A program made the translations under genes and the position numbers. A DNA stretch of 64,000 nt, from positions 738,001 through 802,000 of the forward strand of contig NC_069136.1 in NCBI RefSeq assembly GCF_026914265.1, given 5' to 3'. A model generated the notes under the pieces. The model worked only from the letters and a program-made list of their open reading frames with translations. It searched no databases and was not told where the DNA came from. Origin of the DNA: Mya arenaria. Its lineage: Eukaryota > Mollusca > Bivalvia > Myida > Myidae. Below are positions 1-12,900 of the stretch, piece after piece (position 1 is the stretch's first letter; the number at the start of each line of letters is the position of its first letter).

Positions 1-45
1 CATAGTTGACATGGCCAAAACTTATGAGTTTTTTTTCTTTTACAG

Positions 46-186
46 ATAGCATTTGGGCTCATGAAAATATTAGAAACCCATTATTTTAAGAGGAAAACGG
101 CGCAAAGATTTGAAACATTTACTGAGTCTACAACCGAGTATTTTACTGACAAGTATAAAAACCAAGAAGAAAATTTAACTGAATGA
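46..186 (+). CDS. Probable 3'-terminal exon of an upstream gene (partial)
   Basis: A pyrimidine-rich tract ending in CAG (43-45) is followed by 47 open codons ending in TGA at 184-186, read in phase 0. The peptide starts IAFGLMKILETHYF and ends in a charged tail (NQEENLTE). It is rich in K, E, T and aromatics. I do not recognise the protein. The rest of the gene would lie left of the window. A chance open frame of this length is possible, so the call rests on the good acceptor plus the open phase-0 frame. No polyadenylation signal was seen close downstream. Confidence 0.45.
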   Translation: MAFGLMKILETHYFKRKTAQRFETFTESTTEYFTDKYKNQEENLTE

Positions 187-920
187 TTAAGTTATCATTC
201 TAACCTTGTATCGAACTTGACAAAAATTCTTTAAAGCAAGTACACAAAAACTCACTTTCCTAAATCACAGGAAACAAATCCAAACATTAAAAACAATGCC
301 AGTAGTTGGATGTCCGCCATTTTAAAATCATGAAATCACGTACGTGACCGAAAATTGCCGAGCTCAATTTTTTCCGTCATCTTATCTTTTGTAGATGTTG
401 TCTAGGAGTATATTCCCTAAAGTCGGAATGCTTTAACGTTTTTATCAACAATCTAACTGAAAGGTACCATTGTGTAAACATGGTTCGTTATTTGACCGAG
501 ATATGAAAATGTGTGGCCCGTCCCAGTTGGCACAAAAGACAATTATACAAATCATGGGACACTAGTCTAATTATGGCCATTTTAGCCAGCATAATTTTCA
601 ACGAGAAAGAACGTAATTATTTAAAACAATTACAATATAAAATCCAGATATAACTTAAACATTGTTTTTTTATGACAATTATTTAATCGTTCAATTTAAT
701 CACGTTTGAAATGAAACGTTTGAGACACCCCCTTGACCTATTTACCGCACTTCTTGAGCTTTCAATGATAATCTTCATCAATAATTTCACCTGTCAAATA
801 TTCACAGTATGGGATAATCTACAATTTTTGAGCCTAGCAACAAAGTCAAAACAAAACTATTTCAATTCTGGTTCTATTTTTTGGCACTATTTATGCGCCA
901 TTTTGTATCCCTGATCTAAA
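187..920. other. Intergenic stretch upstream of gene A
   Basis: There is no convincing gene here. It should hold the 3' UTR of the upstream exon and the promoter of gene A. A GCCATTTT motif (YY1-like, complement of AAAATGGC) lies near 314. No TATA box is obvious near the start codon at 921. The small open frame at 711-914 is not supported. Confidence 0.5.
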
Positions 921-3900
921 ATGGCGGCGCGGATTGTGCTAGTTGTTTCTTTAGCTTCAGTGGCTTTTGCTAGGTAAGTGTTTTATTTCGGTTCATTTTT
1001 ACTTCATTAATATATACAGATTACTTACGTTTATCAGTGGGAGTTCTGTGCAGTAATTTGTTATTTTCAAGGATGCTTGTTTTGTCGTAAACACTAACTT
1101 GAAACAACAGTGAATTTATGTCATGGCCATCATGCATACACGTATGACAAATTTATGTCTTTGCCATAATGGACATAGGCTTTACGCCGATTTGCGAATA
1201 AACTTACATACTCGTATACGAGAAAATGAAGCTGTAATTTCAGAAAATCACACACATAATATTTTGGAAATCACTTAATCTTTTGTTCATGACAATCTTC
1301 ACTATACATGAATGCATCATGGTCATAAATTCACTATAGATGAATGCATGATGGCCATGCCATAAATTCACTATACATGAATGCATGATGACCATGACAT
1401 AATTCATTATACATGTATGCATCATGGCCATGACATAAAGTCACTATATATGTATGCATGATGGCCATGACATCAATTTACTATACATGTATGCATGATG
1501 GCCATGACATAAATTCACTATACATGTATGCATGATGGCCTTGACATAAATTTACGATACATGTATGCATGATGGCCATGACATAAATTCACTATACATG
1601 TATGCATGATGGTCATGTCACAATTTCACTATACATGAATGCATGATGGCCATGACATAAATTCACTATACATGTATGCATGATGGCCTTGACATAAATT
1701 TACGATACATGTATGCATGATGGCCATGACATAAATTTACTATACATGAATGCATGATGGTCATGTCACAATTTCACTATACATGAATGCATGATGGCCA
1801 TGACATAAATTCACTATAGATGTATGCATGATGGCCATGACATGAATTCACTATACATAAATGCATGATGGCCATGACATGAATTCACTATCTATGAATG
1901 AATGATGGCTATGAAATAAATTCACTATACATGTATGCATAATGTCCATGACATAAATTCACTATACATGTATGCATGATGGCCATGACATAAATTTACT
2001 ATACATGAATGCATGATGGTCATGTCACAATTTCACTATACATGAATGCATGATGGCCATGACATAAATTCACTATAGATGTATGCATCATGGCCATGAC
2101 ATGAATTCACTATACATAAATGCATGATGGCCATGACATGAATTCACTATCTATGAATGAATGATGGCTATGAAATAAATTCACTATACATGTATGCATA
2201 ATGTCCATGACATAAATTCACTATACATGTATGCATGATTGCCATGACATAAATTCACTATACATGTTTGCATAATGTTCATGACATGAATTCACTATAC
2301 GTGTATGCATGATGGCCAATACATAAATTCACTATTCGTGTATGCATGATGGCCATGACATAAATTCACTATTCGTGTATGCATGATGGCCATGACATAA
2401 ATTCACTATACATGTATGCATGATGGCCATGACATAAATTCACTATACATGTATGCATGATGGCGAGGACATAAATTAATTATACATGTAAGTCAATACA
2501 TAAATTCATCATACATGTATGCAAATAATACATACACAAACATATATTCTAGAGAACCCATCATCTAACTAGTATAACTTATTTTGAATTTCAAATCAAT
2601 TCAAATTTTTACTTCACCACAGATAACAGTAAAGCAAATATGATATAAAGGATATTTGTTGAATTCAGTGTAAAATCGTATTTTATTTCACGAGTGGTCA
2701 CAGAAAAAAATATTTTCACGAGTGGGGTAGCCACGAGTGAAAATGTTATTTTTCTGTGACCACGAGTGAAATAAAATACGATCTTACACTGAATTCAACA
2801 TATTTTCTTTTTATTTCATGCATATATCGTGTTTTTCCCCTCTAGAGTAAATTTCTGTGGCCTCTTTTCGAAGGGAAGTAACTGCGGCATAATCGCTATG
2901 TCAAAGTTACCTCCTCTTCGCGCAAGCAGTCCTTCCACTAAAAAAAAGTTCCATGCTTTATGAAAATGGTTGTTGGAATTGAAATTATTTTTAGATAAAA
3001 CCGTAGTTCCATCAACGAAACCTATCATGTTTAACATTTAATGAGACAAAAAACAAGTATTTAAACAAAAGCATTTCGTAAATAAAAAAAAATGTATCGC
3101 GTAGAAATACAATTCAATGAAACTTGAGCATGTGACATTTTTGTACATTCAAAAAACAATTTCAACATATTTAAATTAACAATGATGGACTTATACAAGT
3201 GTGTATTCGTAAAAGCAACGGAAGTCTGTGTTTAGTGTTTTTCGTAGTGTATATCTAGTCACTGTCGCTCTCAGACTCTGGATCTTACGGGGTTTTTCGG
3301 GGTGAATTCATGCTCAGTGCAGCCGAAGGATGTTTTGTTGTTGAGACAGCGAATTAGTTTCATATCTATTAAAGTTCAATGTCACGTTCCCATGTGTTTA
3401 TGAAGACCCCAGAGGAAATGTCGAGGATGTGCCCGAAGATGCTTTTGAGAGGGATGCAGCGCAAACTTTGAGTTTTTAAAAAGAAAATTGTATTGTTGAA
3501 CTGATGAATGTAAACTGGAAATTGGTCAAATTCAAAATGCTTGTGCATATATGTACGCGGTTAGAGTTTGAAGGATGAAATGGTCTATCAACTCTATTAC
3601 TAGCACATGTGGCCAAGTACATATTCAACCATTACCTACCAATTGTAACAGTATTTTCCATGAAATAGTTCATACATAAATTGGTAAGCTTGTTCTTTTT
3701 TAATAGTTATAATCAATCGCAAAAAATGTTTGTTTTATTAAAATTATTGCATAATTTGATTGTGACAGTTCAATACGATTCGGTCAATGTGTATATATTA
3801 CTGCACTACAGACGACAACAAACATGTACTTGTGACATACATGTATATTTTTCAAAATCAAGGGAAGCAAATCCCGAGAGACACGAGAGACTCAACCGAA

Positions 3901-6900
3901 TGAGCGCGCAAAGAAACCCGAAAACGGAACACCGATCCCGACACACGTGACGAACAGAAGTGTTAAATCAAAACGCAGTCAAAATAAAAATAAAAGTAAA
4001 ATAAACTTTAGCGTAATAAACAAAGATCTCGAGCATGCAAACCAGAAACGCAGGGAGAATTTCGACAAAAATTACAATGCATATGCAGGCTATGATTCAG
4101 CATGGACATACAGCAACGACGACGACGATGATGACTTTTCACAGAACGTCAGTAAGCGGACAAAACGGTTCTTTGTCGGGGGATTCGGGCCTTCCATTAC
4201 GGAGAACAAACTAGAAAAGTATATACGAAAACGTGGCCCAAAAGTATCAAGGATTGTTCTAAACAAAACAAGATACGGAAATGTAATAATACGCGTTAAC
4301 GTAGAAGATGACGATAACGCGAGCTATATGACTGACGACCCATGCTTCTGGCCTAGCGACGTCACATGCAGGCCATGGGTGTCGTATGGAACTTACAGGC
4401 GACGAAACCATTCGGATGACGACACTAGCCGCGCACGGGGACGATGGCAGACCGGAGACCGGCAGATCGGATATCGGAATGAACGTGATGCAAGAACCAA
4501 CTCTGGGTTCAGTGATTATAACAAATATGACGTTCTAAATGACCCAAGCGTCGACTAACAATTGTTATAATGATAAAACTAATATAAACCTAGCAACATG
4601 GAATGTTACAGGCGTAATGTCCAGCGCTAGCTACTTGAGTGACTGTTTCATGCAAAGAAACATACACATATGTGGAATAGCTGAACATTGGTTATATAAC
4701 AGTGATTTGTATTTCTTAAATTGTATAAACAATCAGTACTGTAGCCACGCAATCTCAGACCCTGATCTTTTAAAACCTAGCAATAGAAGGGTCGGAAAAG
4801 GAGGACTAGCAATATTGTGGCATCGTAATTTCATGAATATGTATCGCCGTTAACGTTCAACTCTAAATACATCATAGGCATAGAACTTAATGTAAGCCCT
4901 GGCCAATATGTGTATTTTTTTCAGGTATATCTTCCATGTAAAAATTATTCTGTAGATACATTTAGACACGCCCAAAATGATGTAGAACATATTATTATAC
5001 AATTTTCACATAAGAGAACGGTTGTTGTAATGGGCGATTTTAACACAGAACTCCCCTCGCGGGAACAAAAATATATGTGCTTAGACTACCGAGGCCAGTC
5101 TCTAACAGATACTTGACTTAGAAATAACCTTGTCGCAGTAAATGGTCTGTCAATTTGCACTGGCGCGCTTTTTACTAACGTACCTTTCAATAGTAAAAGA
5201 GAAACTCTTATTGATCATATACTTGTACAATTGCATGATGTAAACTTACAAAGTAGTTGCCAAATATTAGATGATGATTGTACACATTTTTCAACACATC
5301 GCCCTATCATAATGAATTTTGTCGTTCCGATATATATGTTTAAAGAAACTGAGCAATCGAATACAGACACACGGTTTGTTAACTGGACGACAGTTAAGCC
5401 GAGATACATTGAAAACTATAAGGCTAGTATAGAAGGGAGCAAAGTGTTAATAAATCTATCTAGTAAAAGGCCTCGTGAAGAAGAAGATATTAACGTATAC
5501 TACCGTGAAATTGTCACAGAAATAAATGCGGTAACCAAAAAGTACATACCAAAGGCAAAATTCAAACCTTATATCAAACCATATTGGACTAAGAATCTTG
5601 AACTCCTACACAAAAAAATGACAGATGCTAGAAGTTAGACGAGTTAGGTGGGCCAACGATAAATTCTCTTCAAGGCAGCTTCCAAAAGAAGTACAGCTGT
5701 ACGATGACGTCATTTATGTTGAGAGAAAGCATCCTCTTTGCACGTGAAAAGCAGTCGAAAATATACGCATGCGCACTTGACGTCCGGCAGGCATTTGGTC
5801 ATGTAACCTTCGAGTTGCTTCTGCTAAAACTGCATAAAACTGGGATAAATAGCCATATATTTCTAACAATATTCGAAATATTTAAAAACATCCAAAGCTG
5901 TGTTAGAACTCAAAAATGCTCTTCACAGTGGTTTGACATTCAACAAGGAACGAGGCAGGGTCAATGTATAAGCCCGATGTTATATTTTGTCTATATCAAA
6001 GACCTTACGAACAACTTATTAGCCGATAAACGGTGCCTTAAAATAAATAATGTGAGTTTTGGTTGTCAAACATCTGCTGATGATATGATTCTTTTATCGC
6101 TTAATGGCCTGCAGCATTTGATGAACATATGTTACAACAATTCAGTCAATGAAAACTACACATACAATGCACAAAAATGCAGCGTTGTGGTGTTTAATGA
6201 AAACATAATAGAAAATAATCGCCGACAATGGAAACTGGGTCGCGAAATTGTTAAAGAGGAAACCGGCTTTATCCGCCTAGGAGTGTATTGTGACAAAAAT
6301 GTATCGATTGATCGAAATATCAACGACGCTTGTAATATTTCTATTAAACATCTATATGAAATCATAGTTTTAAGTAAAGGACTATTCGGATGTGAGCTAT
6401 GGTCGTCGATGTCGGAGACACACAGATCATCTCTAGAAACCGTACACCGACAATGCATTAAAGCTATGCAGTGTTTACCGAAATCCACAAAACCCGACTT
6501 TGCTTTATCATCTGTAGGCCTAATTCCTATTGAAAATGAAATCGATAAAAGGAAACTATTTTTTCTAGGCCAAATGTGTCCCTCATCAAACCACAAGAGT
6601 GTGAAGAATCTATTCAATTTTCGACTTGTACAATACATTAAAAGACCACAAAACATACAGGGCTTTTTCCCAGATATATTCAAAATTCTTGGAAAGTATG
6701 AATTACTTGAACATTTGAAGACATATATTGAAAGCGGACAATTTCCTGAACTGCCGATATGGAAAAGCCGTGTAAGAAAATCAGTAAGACAATACGTTTC
6801 GAATGATTTCTATCGAAGGCTATCAATTGATGAAACAATGTCCGGTTTTATCAGCATACAAAGTGAAATCGCTCCATGTATATCTTGGAAATTTGCACAA

Positions 6901-9900
6901 CTATACAGAGAATACTTAACGTACTGCCATTCAGTTGTGTTTCTGCTAAGTAAAGTTTTTTCTAAACCGTACGTGTATATTTGCCCACATTGTAAAATGC
7001 AAACTGAATCCATCGGGCACCATATACTTTTCTTTTGCATCAATAATGATAGTATTCGACACTTACTTTGGCGTAAACTGCATTCTTTGTTAGGAAATGA
7101 TATGTTCACTAGCTTTTGTAAGCTAAGCTTTCAAAAGCAAATTGTCGCGATGTATTTCGGTTTTACATACTTAAATCTTACCGATGAATTACGGGTATCT
7201 CTGTATAAGGTCATTACAAGATATTCGCATTTACTTGTTAAACCGTTTGTGTTCCTAAAACAGATTTAGGACATTACATTAACGCAGCATTCAACTGTGT
7301 CAATTTTGCGCCTGATTGTCAGAATTCTTATAAATCATTTTAAAATATGTGTGAGCCAAACATTTGTCTAATTTCTTTCGCTTTCGTCTCAATTAGACAA
7401 CATAAAATTGGCACATTTTCTTTGTGAAAAAAATAAAATAAACAATAATACACTGTCTAATCATTTTCGCTTTCGGCTGAATTAGGCTTTAGGCTATTGC
7501 CATTAAAAATATTTATAATTTTACAAAATCATAATTTGCACTTCAGTTATTCCATATGTAGTAATAATGGCAACACGAATTAACTATCGTAATTATTTTC
7601 CTTTAATCTATATATGTATTGTTTAATCATAAGTACTTGTACATACATGTAAATATATTTACTTATAGACATTGGAATTACATTATCATTGTCTTATAAA
7701 TCACATGTAATTGAGCCATACAACTATGCTCCATGTATATATGTACATACTCGATCACACTTATAAATATGTCTATGTGTATGTATTATGTAATGCCATG
7801 TTCAATCTCTTCTTCAAAGGAGGAAATAAAGAAATATCTATCTATCTATCTTCTAAAAGATGGAAAAAAATAGTCCCGAGTTGTCTGTACAGAGTGGAAT
7901 TGAGCAAGGGTTATCATTTCATTCGAGCCAGAGTGAAATGATCAAGTTATCATTCACTAATATTTTTCACTCTTTCACCGGTATGCATGAAATAAAACAC
8001 ATTCGTACACTTTCACTTTATTAAAAACCCTGGATATATAGAAGCAGCGTTTTCCTTTCTTACTTTAAATGATCCATCTATGCAAATGCAAAAATAATGA
8101 TTTGTGGATTTTTGTTCCAGTTTCCTCGAGGTGGACTACCCAAATGTGAACGTCTCTGCAGAAAGGAAAGGAGATGCCATATTCGAGGTTAGCACATCAT
8201 CTATGGATATCATGATCTGTGGATATATGTATAAAGGGCTTGCTGGGTCTGAAAGGACATTCATTTAAATGCCAAACACATCAATACAAAAACATCAGAC
8301 CATACAATGATATCAGACAAAGCGAAAATATCAGATTCAACAAAGATATCAGATTCAGCAAAGATATCAGACAATACAAACTTATCTGAAAATACAAACA
8401 TATCAGACAATACAAATATATCAGACAATACAAATATATCAGACAATACAAATATATCAGACAAAACAAATATATCGGGCAAAACAAAGATATCAGACAA
8501 TACAAACATATCTGAAAATACAAATATATAAGACAATACAAAGATATATGACAATACAAAGATATTAGACAATACAAGGATATTAGACAATACAAAGATA
8601 TCAGACAAAGCGAAGATATCAGACAATACAAAGATATCAGAATAAACAGACATAACATACTATACAAAGATATCTAAAGATACAAACATCCGACAATACA
8701 AAAATATCCGACAAGGCGAAGATATCAGACAATACAAAGATATCAGACAATACAAAGATATCTGAAAATACAAACATCCGACAATACAAAAATATCCGAC
8801 AAGGCGAAGATATCAGACAATACAAAGATATCAGACAATACAGAGATATCAGACAAAGATATCAGACAATACAAAGATATATGACAATACAGCTATTTTG
8901 ACAATGACTATTCATGGTAGTATGGGCAAGGCCCCCGCTCCTCGAATAGTGTACATGAATAAATGAAATAAGAATGAGGGGTCATTCTTTTTTAATTTAT
9001 TCATGTACACTATTGCAGATATTTGTGCTTGTGAATGGAACGAAAATAAATTATGTTTTATTAGTATATATAATTTATGATTTTCTGTCATAAATTAAAA
9101 TTTTGAGCGATTACCAATGGACATTTCTTGTTCCCAAACCAATCATTTTAAAGTATGTGTATGCAGTAAAATTCTAGAAGTGTATTCAATGGAGCTTCAT
9201 TTTGAAATACTTTCCAACATTATCCAATCAGTGTCACCAAGAGTGTGGCAGTTGTACTTCTTCGTATAGCTAATGTCGATTGTCCGCCAATTGTCCAAAT
9301 TCAAATATTTGTACAGTTTAGGTACTATTAATGGATATGGATATTTCATAACAATCAAAAACCCAAATAGCTCAAAATAGTTCTTTTTGTACTGACTTTC
9401 GATGCTTAATATGAAATGTAGAGTAGTCGCCGAATGGATCTAACCTGTACACGAGTAAAAGTAAGCACATTACCCATTTTTCTGACGATAATAATAACCT
9501 TCTGGGATAATAACACTGCTTTACAGGCTGGAGCAGGGGGAAGCGTATTCCTACGTCCCGGCGCAGGCGGCACCGTCTACATAGACAAGACGGACCTCCG
9601 GAAGTTCATTGAGGTAAGGTTATGGGAGATCGTGGCTCTTGTTTTTTTCGGATAAAAGAGGATCATAATGTAAGTCATATTGTTCACTATTTAAGAATGC
9701 TCCATTATTTACGCCTCGTATACATTAGATTTCTTATAACAAGCAGGCGGAGCTCAAACGTTCAACAACGTGCGAATAAATTACAGCACTATTCAACGCT
9801 TTTTGCTTATACCGTATGCTAGTGATTGAACATTGTTTTTGACAACATCAGTGTGTGTATACCACGTGATAAATTGCGTCATAAATGCTACGTCGGAAGG

Positions 9901-12900
9901 CAATATTTTGATTTGAAAAAAGAATTGAAACAAAGATATATTCACTATTTCTTTACCATTTTAAATGAAACATACCGCCGTCTACGCAGCTTGCGTAGCC
10001 CTGCCTTCGATATTTTACCAGATTTTGATTGAGAGTTTAGTTTCTTTAAATACTTCGACAAACCTTTTCGCAATACAGCCGTCTGACGGAGCACTGTCAA
10101 AGCATTATTTTGGAAACAGGTTTGATGAAACTAATCAACTTATCAAACTACGGTAATAATACAAATGCGAGGCTCCTTAAGCGGCTTAGACTGCCCTTTG
10201 TTTCATTTAAAATGGTGTGGTAAAAGAAAAGTTATCTTTGATTTAAGACTTCAATTTAAGCAAAATGTTGCCTTCCGACGTAGCAAATATGACGTAATTT
10301 ATCACGTGGTATACACACACTGAACATAGTATTAAACATTCCCAAACACAGTGACAGTAGTCTTGTGGTATTGGTGTCCGATTCTGACATCGATGGTCGA
10401 TTACCACTAGGTTAAGAGCTAAAATAAATGAGTATAAGTAAATAATAATTTTCTTAAGGGCAAGAATGGTTTCAGTTACTAGAATCACTTAAAATTATTA
10501 TAGTTATTAAAACAGCTTTGTTAAAGTAAAAGTTTCTTGTTCCTCTTTCCAGAAAGTGAAGTCGCTTCCCCCGATCTGGACGCGACGCTCGGAGCACGAC
10601 ACACTGGGCACGTTCCTCTCTGGCCAGTACTTTGACGTCGACGTCGAGGCCGTGGTATGTGCCGTTATAGTGATTGTATTGAAACAGTCCTTTAAGTAGT
10701 TTAATATGTATTTTTTGCTTTTATTTTTTGTTTCACTAAAGCATCTTACGAATGTTTGTGAAAAAATCCAAAAACATTCGCGAACAACAACAAAAACATG
10801 TAGTATATGATTGCTTGTAATCTAAATATACAAACTGTTTTATCGCTATATGCTATTATTTTATAACGGAACACAAGTACACCAAGTACACTTGTTTTGA
10901 ATCGGTAAACATAAGAATTGAGGAATTCGGAATTAGTTATGATGTGTTACTCTATTTCAGGATCCAGACGGTGGTAACATCATGTACAGCCTAATATCCG
11001 GTCACCTTCCACCGGGTACCAGCCTCAACATGACGACGGGCCACGTGATCGGTGTGGCGCCTGACATTGACGCCACGTACACGTTCGGTATCCGAGCAAC
11101 AGACATCCACGGAAAATACGCTGATGGGGTGTTTAGTATAAGTATAAGAGGTATTTCGAATGTTTGATTTCCCCTTTTCCTGTTGAAGATTCACACATGC
11201 GTACAGCGACAATAGACTACACACTATAGTAACGGTGACAACACACTATAGTAACGGTGACAACACACTATAACACTATAAAAACGGTGACAACACCTTA
11301 GAAACGGTGACAACACACACTAATAGCAGTGCCAACACACTCAAGTAGCGGTGACAACACACTATAGTAGTGGTGACAACATACTTTAGAAACGGTGACA
11401 ACACACTATAGTAACGGTGACAACACACTATAGTAACGGTGACAACACACTATAGTAACGGTGACAACCTACTTTAGAAACGGTGACAACACACACTGAT
11501 AGCGGTGCTAACACACTCAAGTAGCGGTGACAACAAACTATAGTAGCGGTGACAACACACTTTAGAAACGGTGACAACACACTATTGTAACGGTGACAAC
11601 ACACTTTAGAAACGGTGTCAACACACTAAAGTAACGGTGACAAAACACTTTAGAAACGGTGCCAACACACTATAATAACGGTGACAAAACACTTTAGAAC
11701 GGTGACAACACACTATAGTAACGGTGACAACACGCTTTAGAAACGGTGACAAAACACTAAAATAACAGTGACAACACACTTTAGAAACGGTGACAACACA
11801 CTATAGTAACTGTGACAACATACTATAGTAATGGTGACAACATACTACAGTAACTGTGACAACAAACTATAGTAACTGTGACAACATACTATAGTAACGG
11901 TGGTAACATACTATAGAAATGGTGACAACATACTATAGTAACGGTGACAGCATACTGTACTTACGGTGACAGCATACTATAGTAACGGTGTCAACACACT
12001 TTAGAAACGGTGACAACAAACTATAGTAACGGTGACAACACACTACAGTTACGGTGACAACATACAGCATACTACAGTAACGGTGACAACATACTATAGT
12101 AACGGTGACAACATACTATAGTAATGGTGACAACATACTACAGTAACTGTGACAACAAACTACAGTAACGGTGACAACATACTATAGTAACGGTGACAAC
12201 ATACTATAGTAATGGTGACAACATACTACAGTAACTGTGACAACAAACTATAGTAACTGTGACAACATACTATAGTAACGGTGGTAACATACTATAGAAA
12301 TGGTGACAACATACTATAGTAACGGTGACAGCATACTGTACTTACGGTGACAGCATACTATAGTAACGGTGTCAACACACTTTAGAAACGGTGACAACAA
12401 ACTATAGTAACGGTGACAACACACTACAGTTACGGTGACAACATACAGCATACTACAGTAACGGTGACAACATACTATAGTAACGGTGACAACATACAGC
12501 ATACTATAGTAACGGTGACAACATGCTATAGTGACGGTGACAACATACAGCATTCTATAGTAACGGTGACAACATACAGCATTCTATAGTAACGGTGAAC
12601 GCATGCTATAGTAACGGTGACAACATACAGCATACTATAGTAATGGTGAAAACATGCTATAGTAACGGTGACAACATGCTATAGTAACGGTGACAACATA
12701 CAGCATACTATAGTAACGGTGACAACATACTATAGTAACGGTGACAACATACAGCATACTATAGTAACGGTGACAACATGCTATAGTGACGGTGACAACA
12801 TACAGCATTCTATAGTAACGGTGAAAACATACTATAGTAACGGTGACAACATGCTATAGTAACGGTGACAACATACAGCATACTATAGTAACGGTGACAA

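Larger units (their letters stand above)
3900..7855 (+). mobile_element. Non-LTR retrotransposon (LINE), broken, in gene A intron 1
   Basis: In order: an ORF1-like protein (3947-4558), an AP-endonuclease region in several frames (4539-5638), a reverse transcriptase open frame (5704-7269), a 3' UTR of about 560 bp, and a GGAGGAAATAAAGAAAT end followed by (ATCT)n at 7835-7852. The simple-repeat tail and APE endonuclease plus RT suggest a CR1/L2/jockey-like group; the exact clade is not assigned. ORF1 has no ATG in frame, ORF2 is interrupted by stops and frameshifts, and the RT fingers are missing, so it is dead as it stands. The 5' end is approximate. Confidence 0.85.

Noticed and set aside
6156-7109. 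Minus-strand frames at 6156-6683 and 6810-7109
   Set aside because: Antisense shadows of the LINE reverse transcriptase.
8261-8825. [12 protein letters not shown]-type repeat proteins
   Set aside because: Translations of the 18-bp minisatellite inside an intron.
10350-10415. tRNA-like segment (TCTTGTGGTATTGGTG ... GGTCGATTACC)
   Set aside because: Weak A/B-box resemblance only; no cloverleaf. It may be a SINE scrap but cannot be supported.
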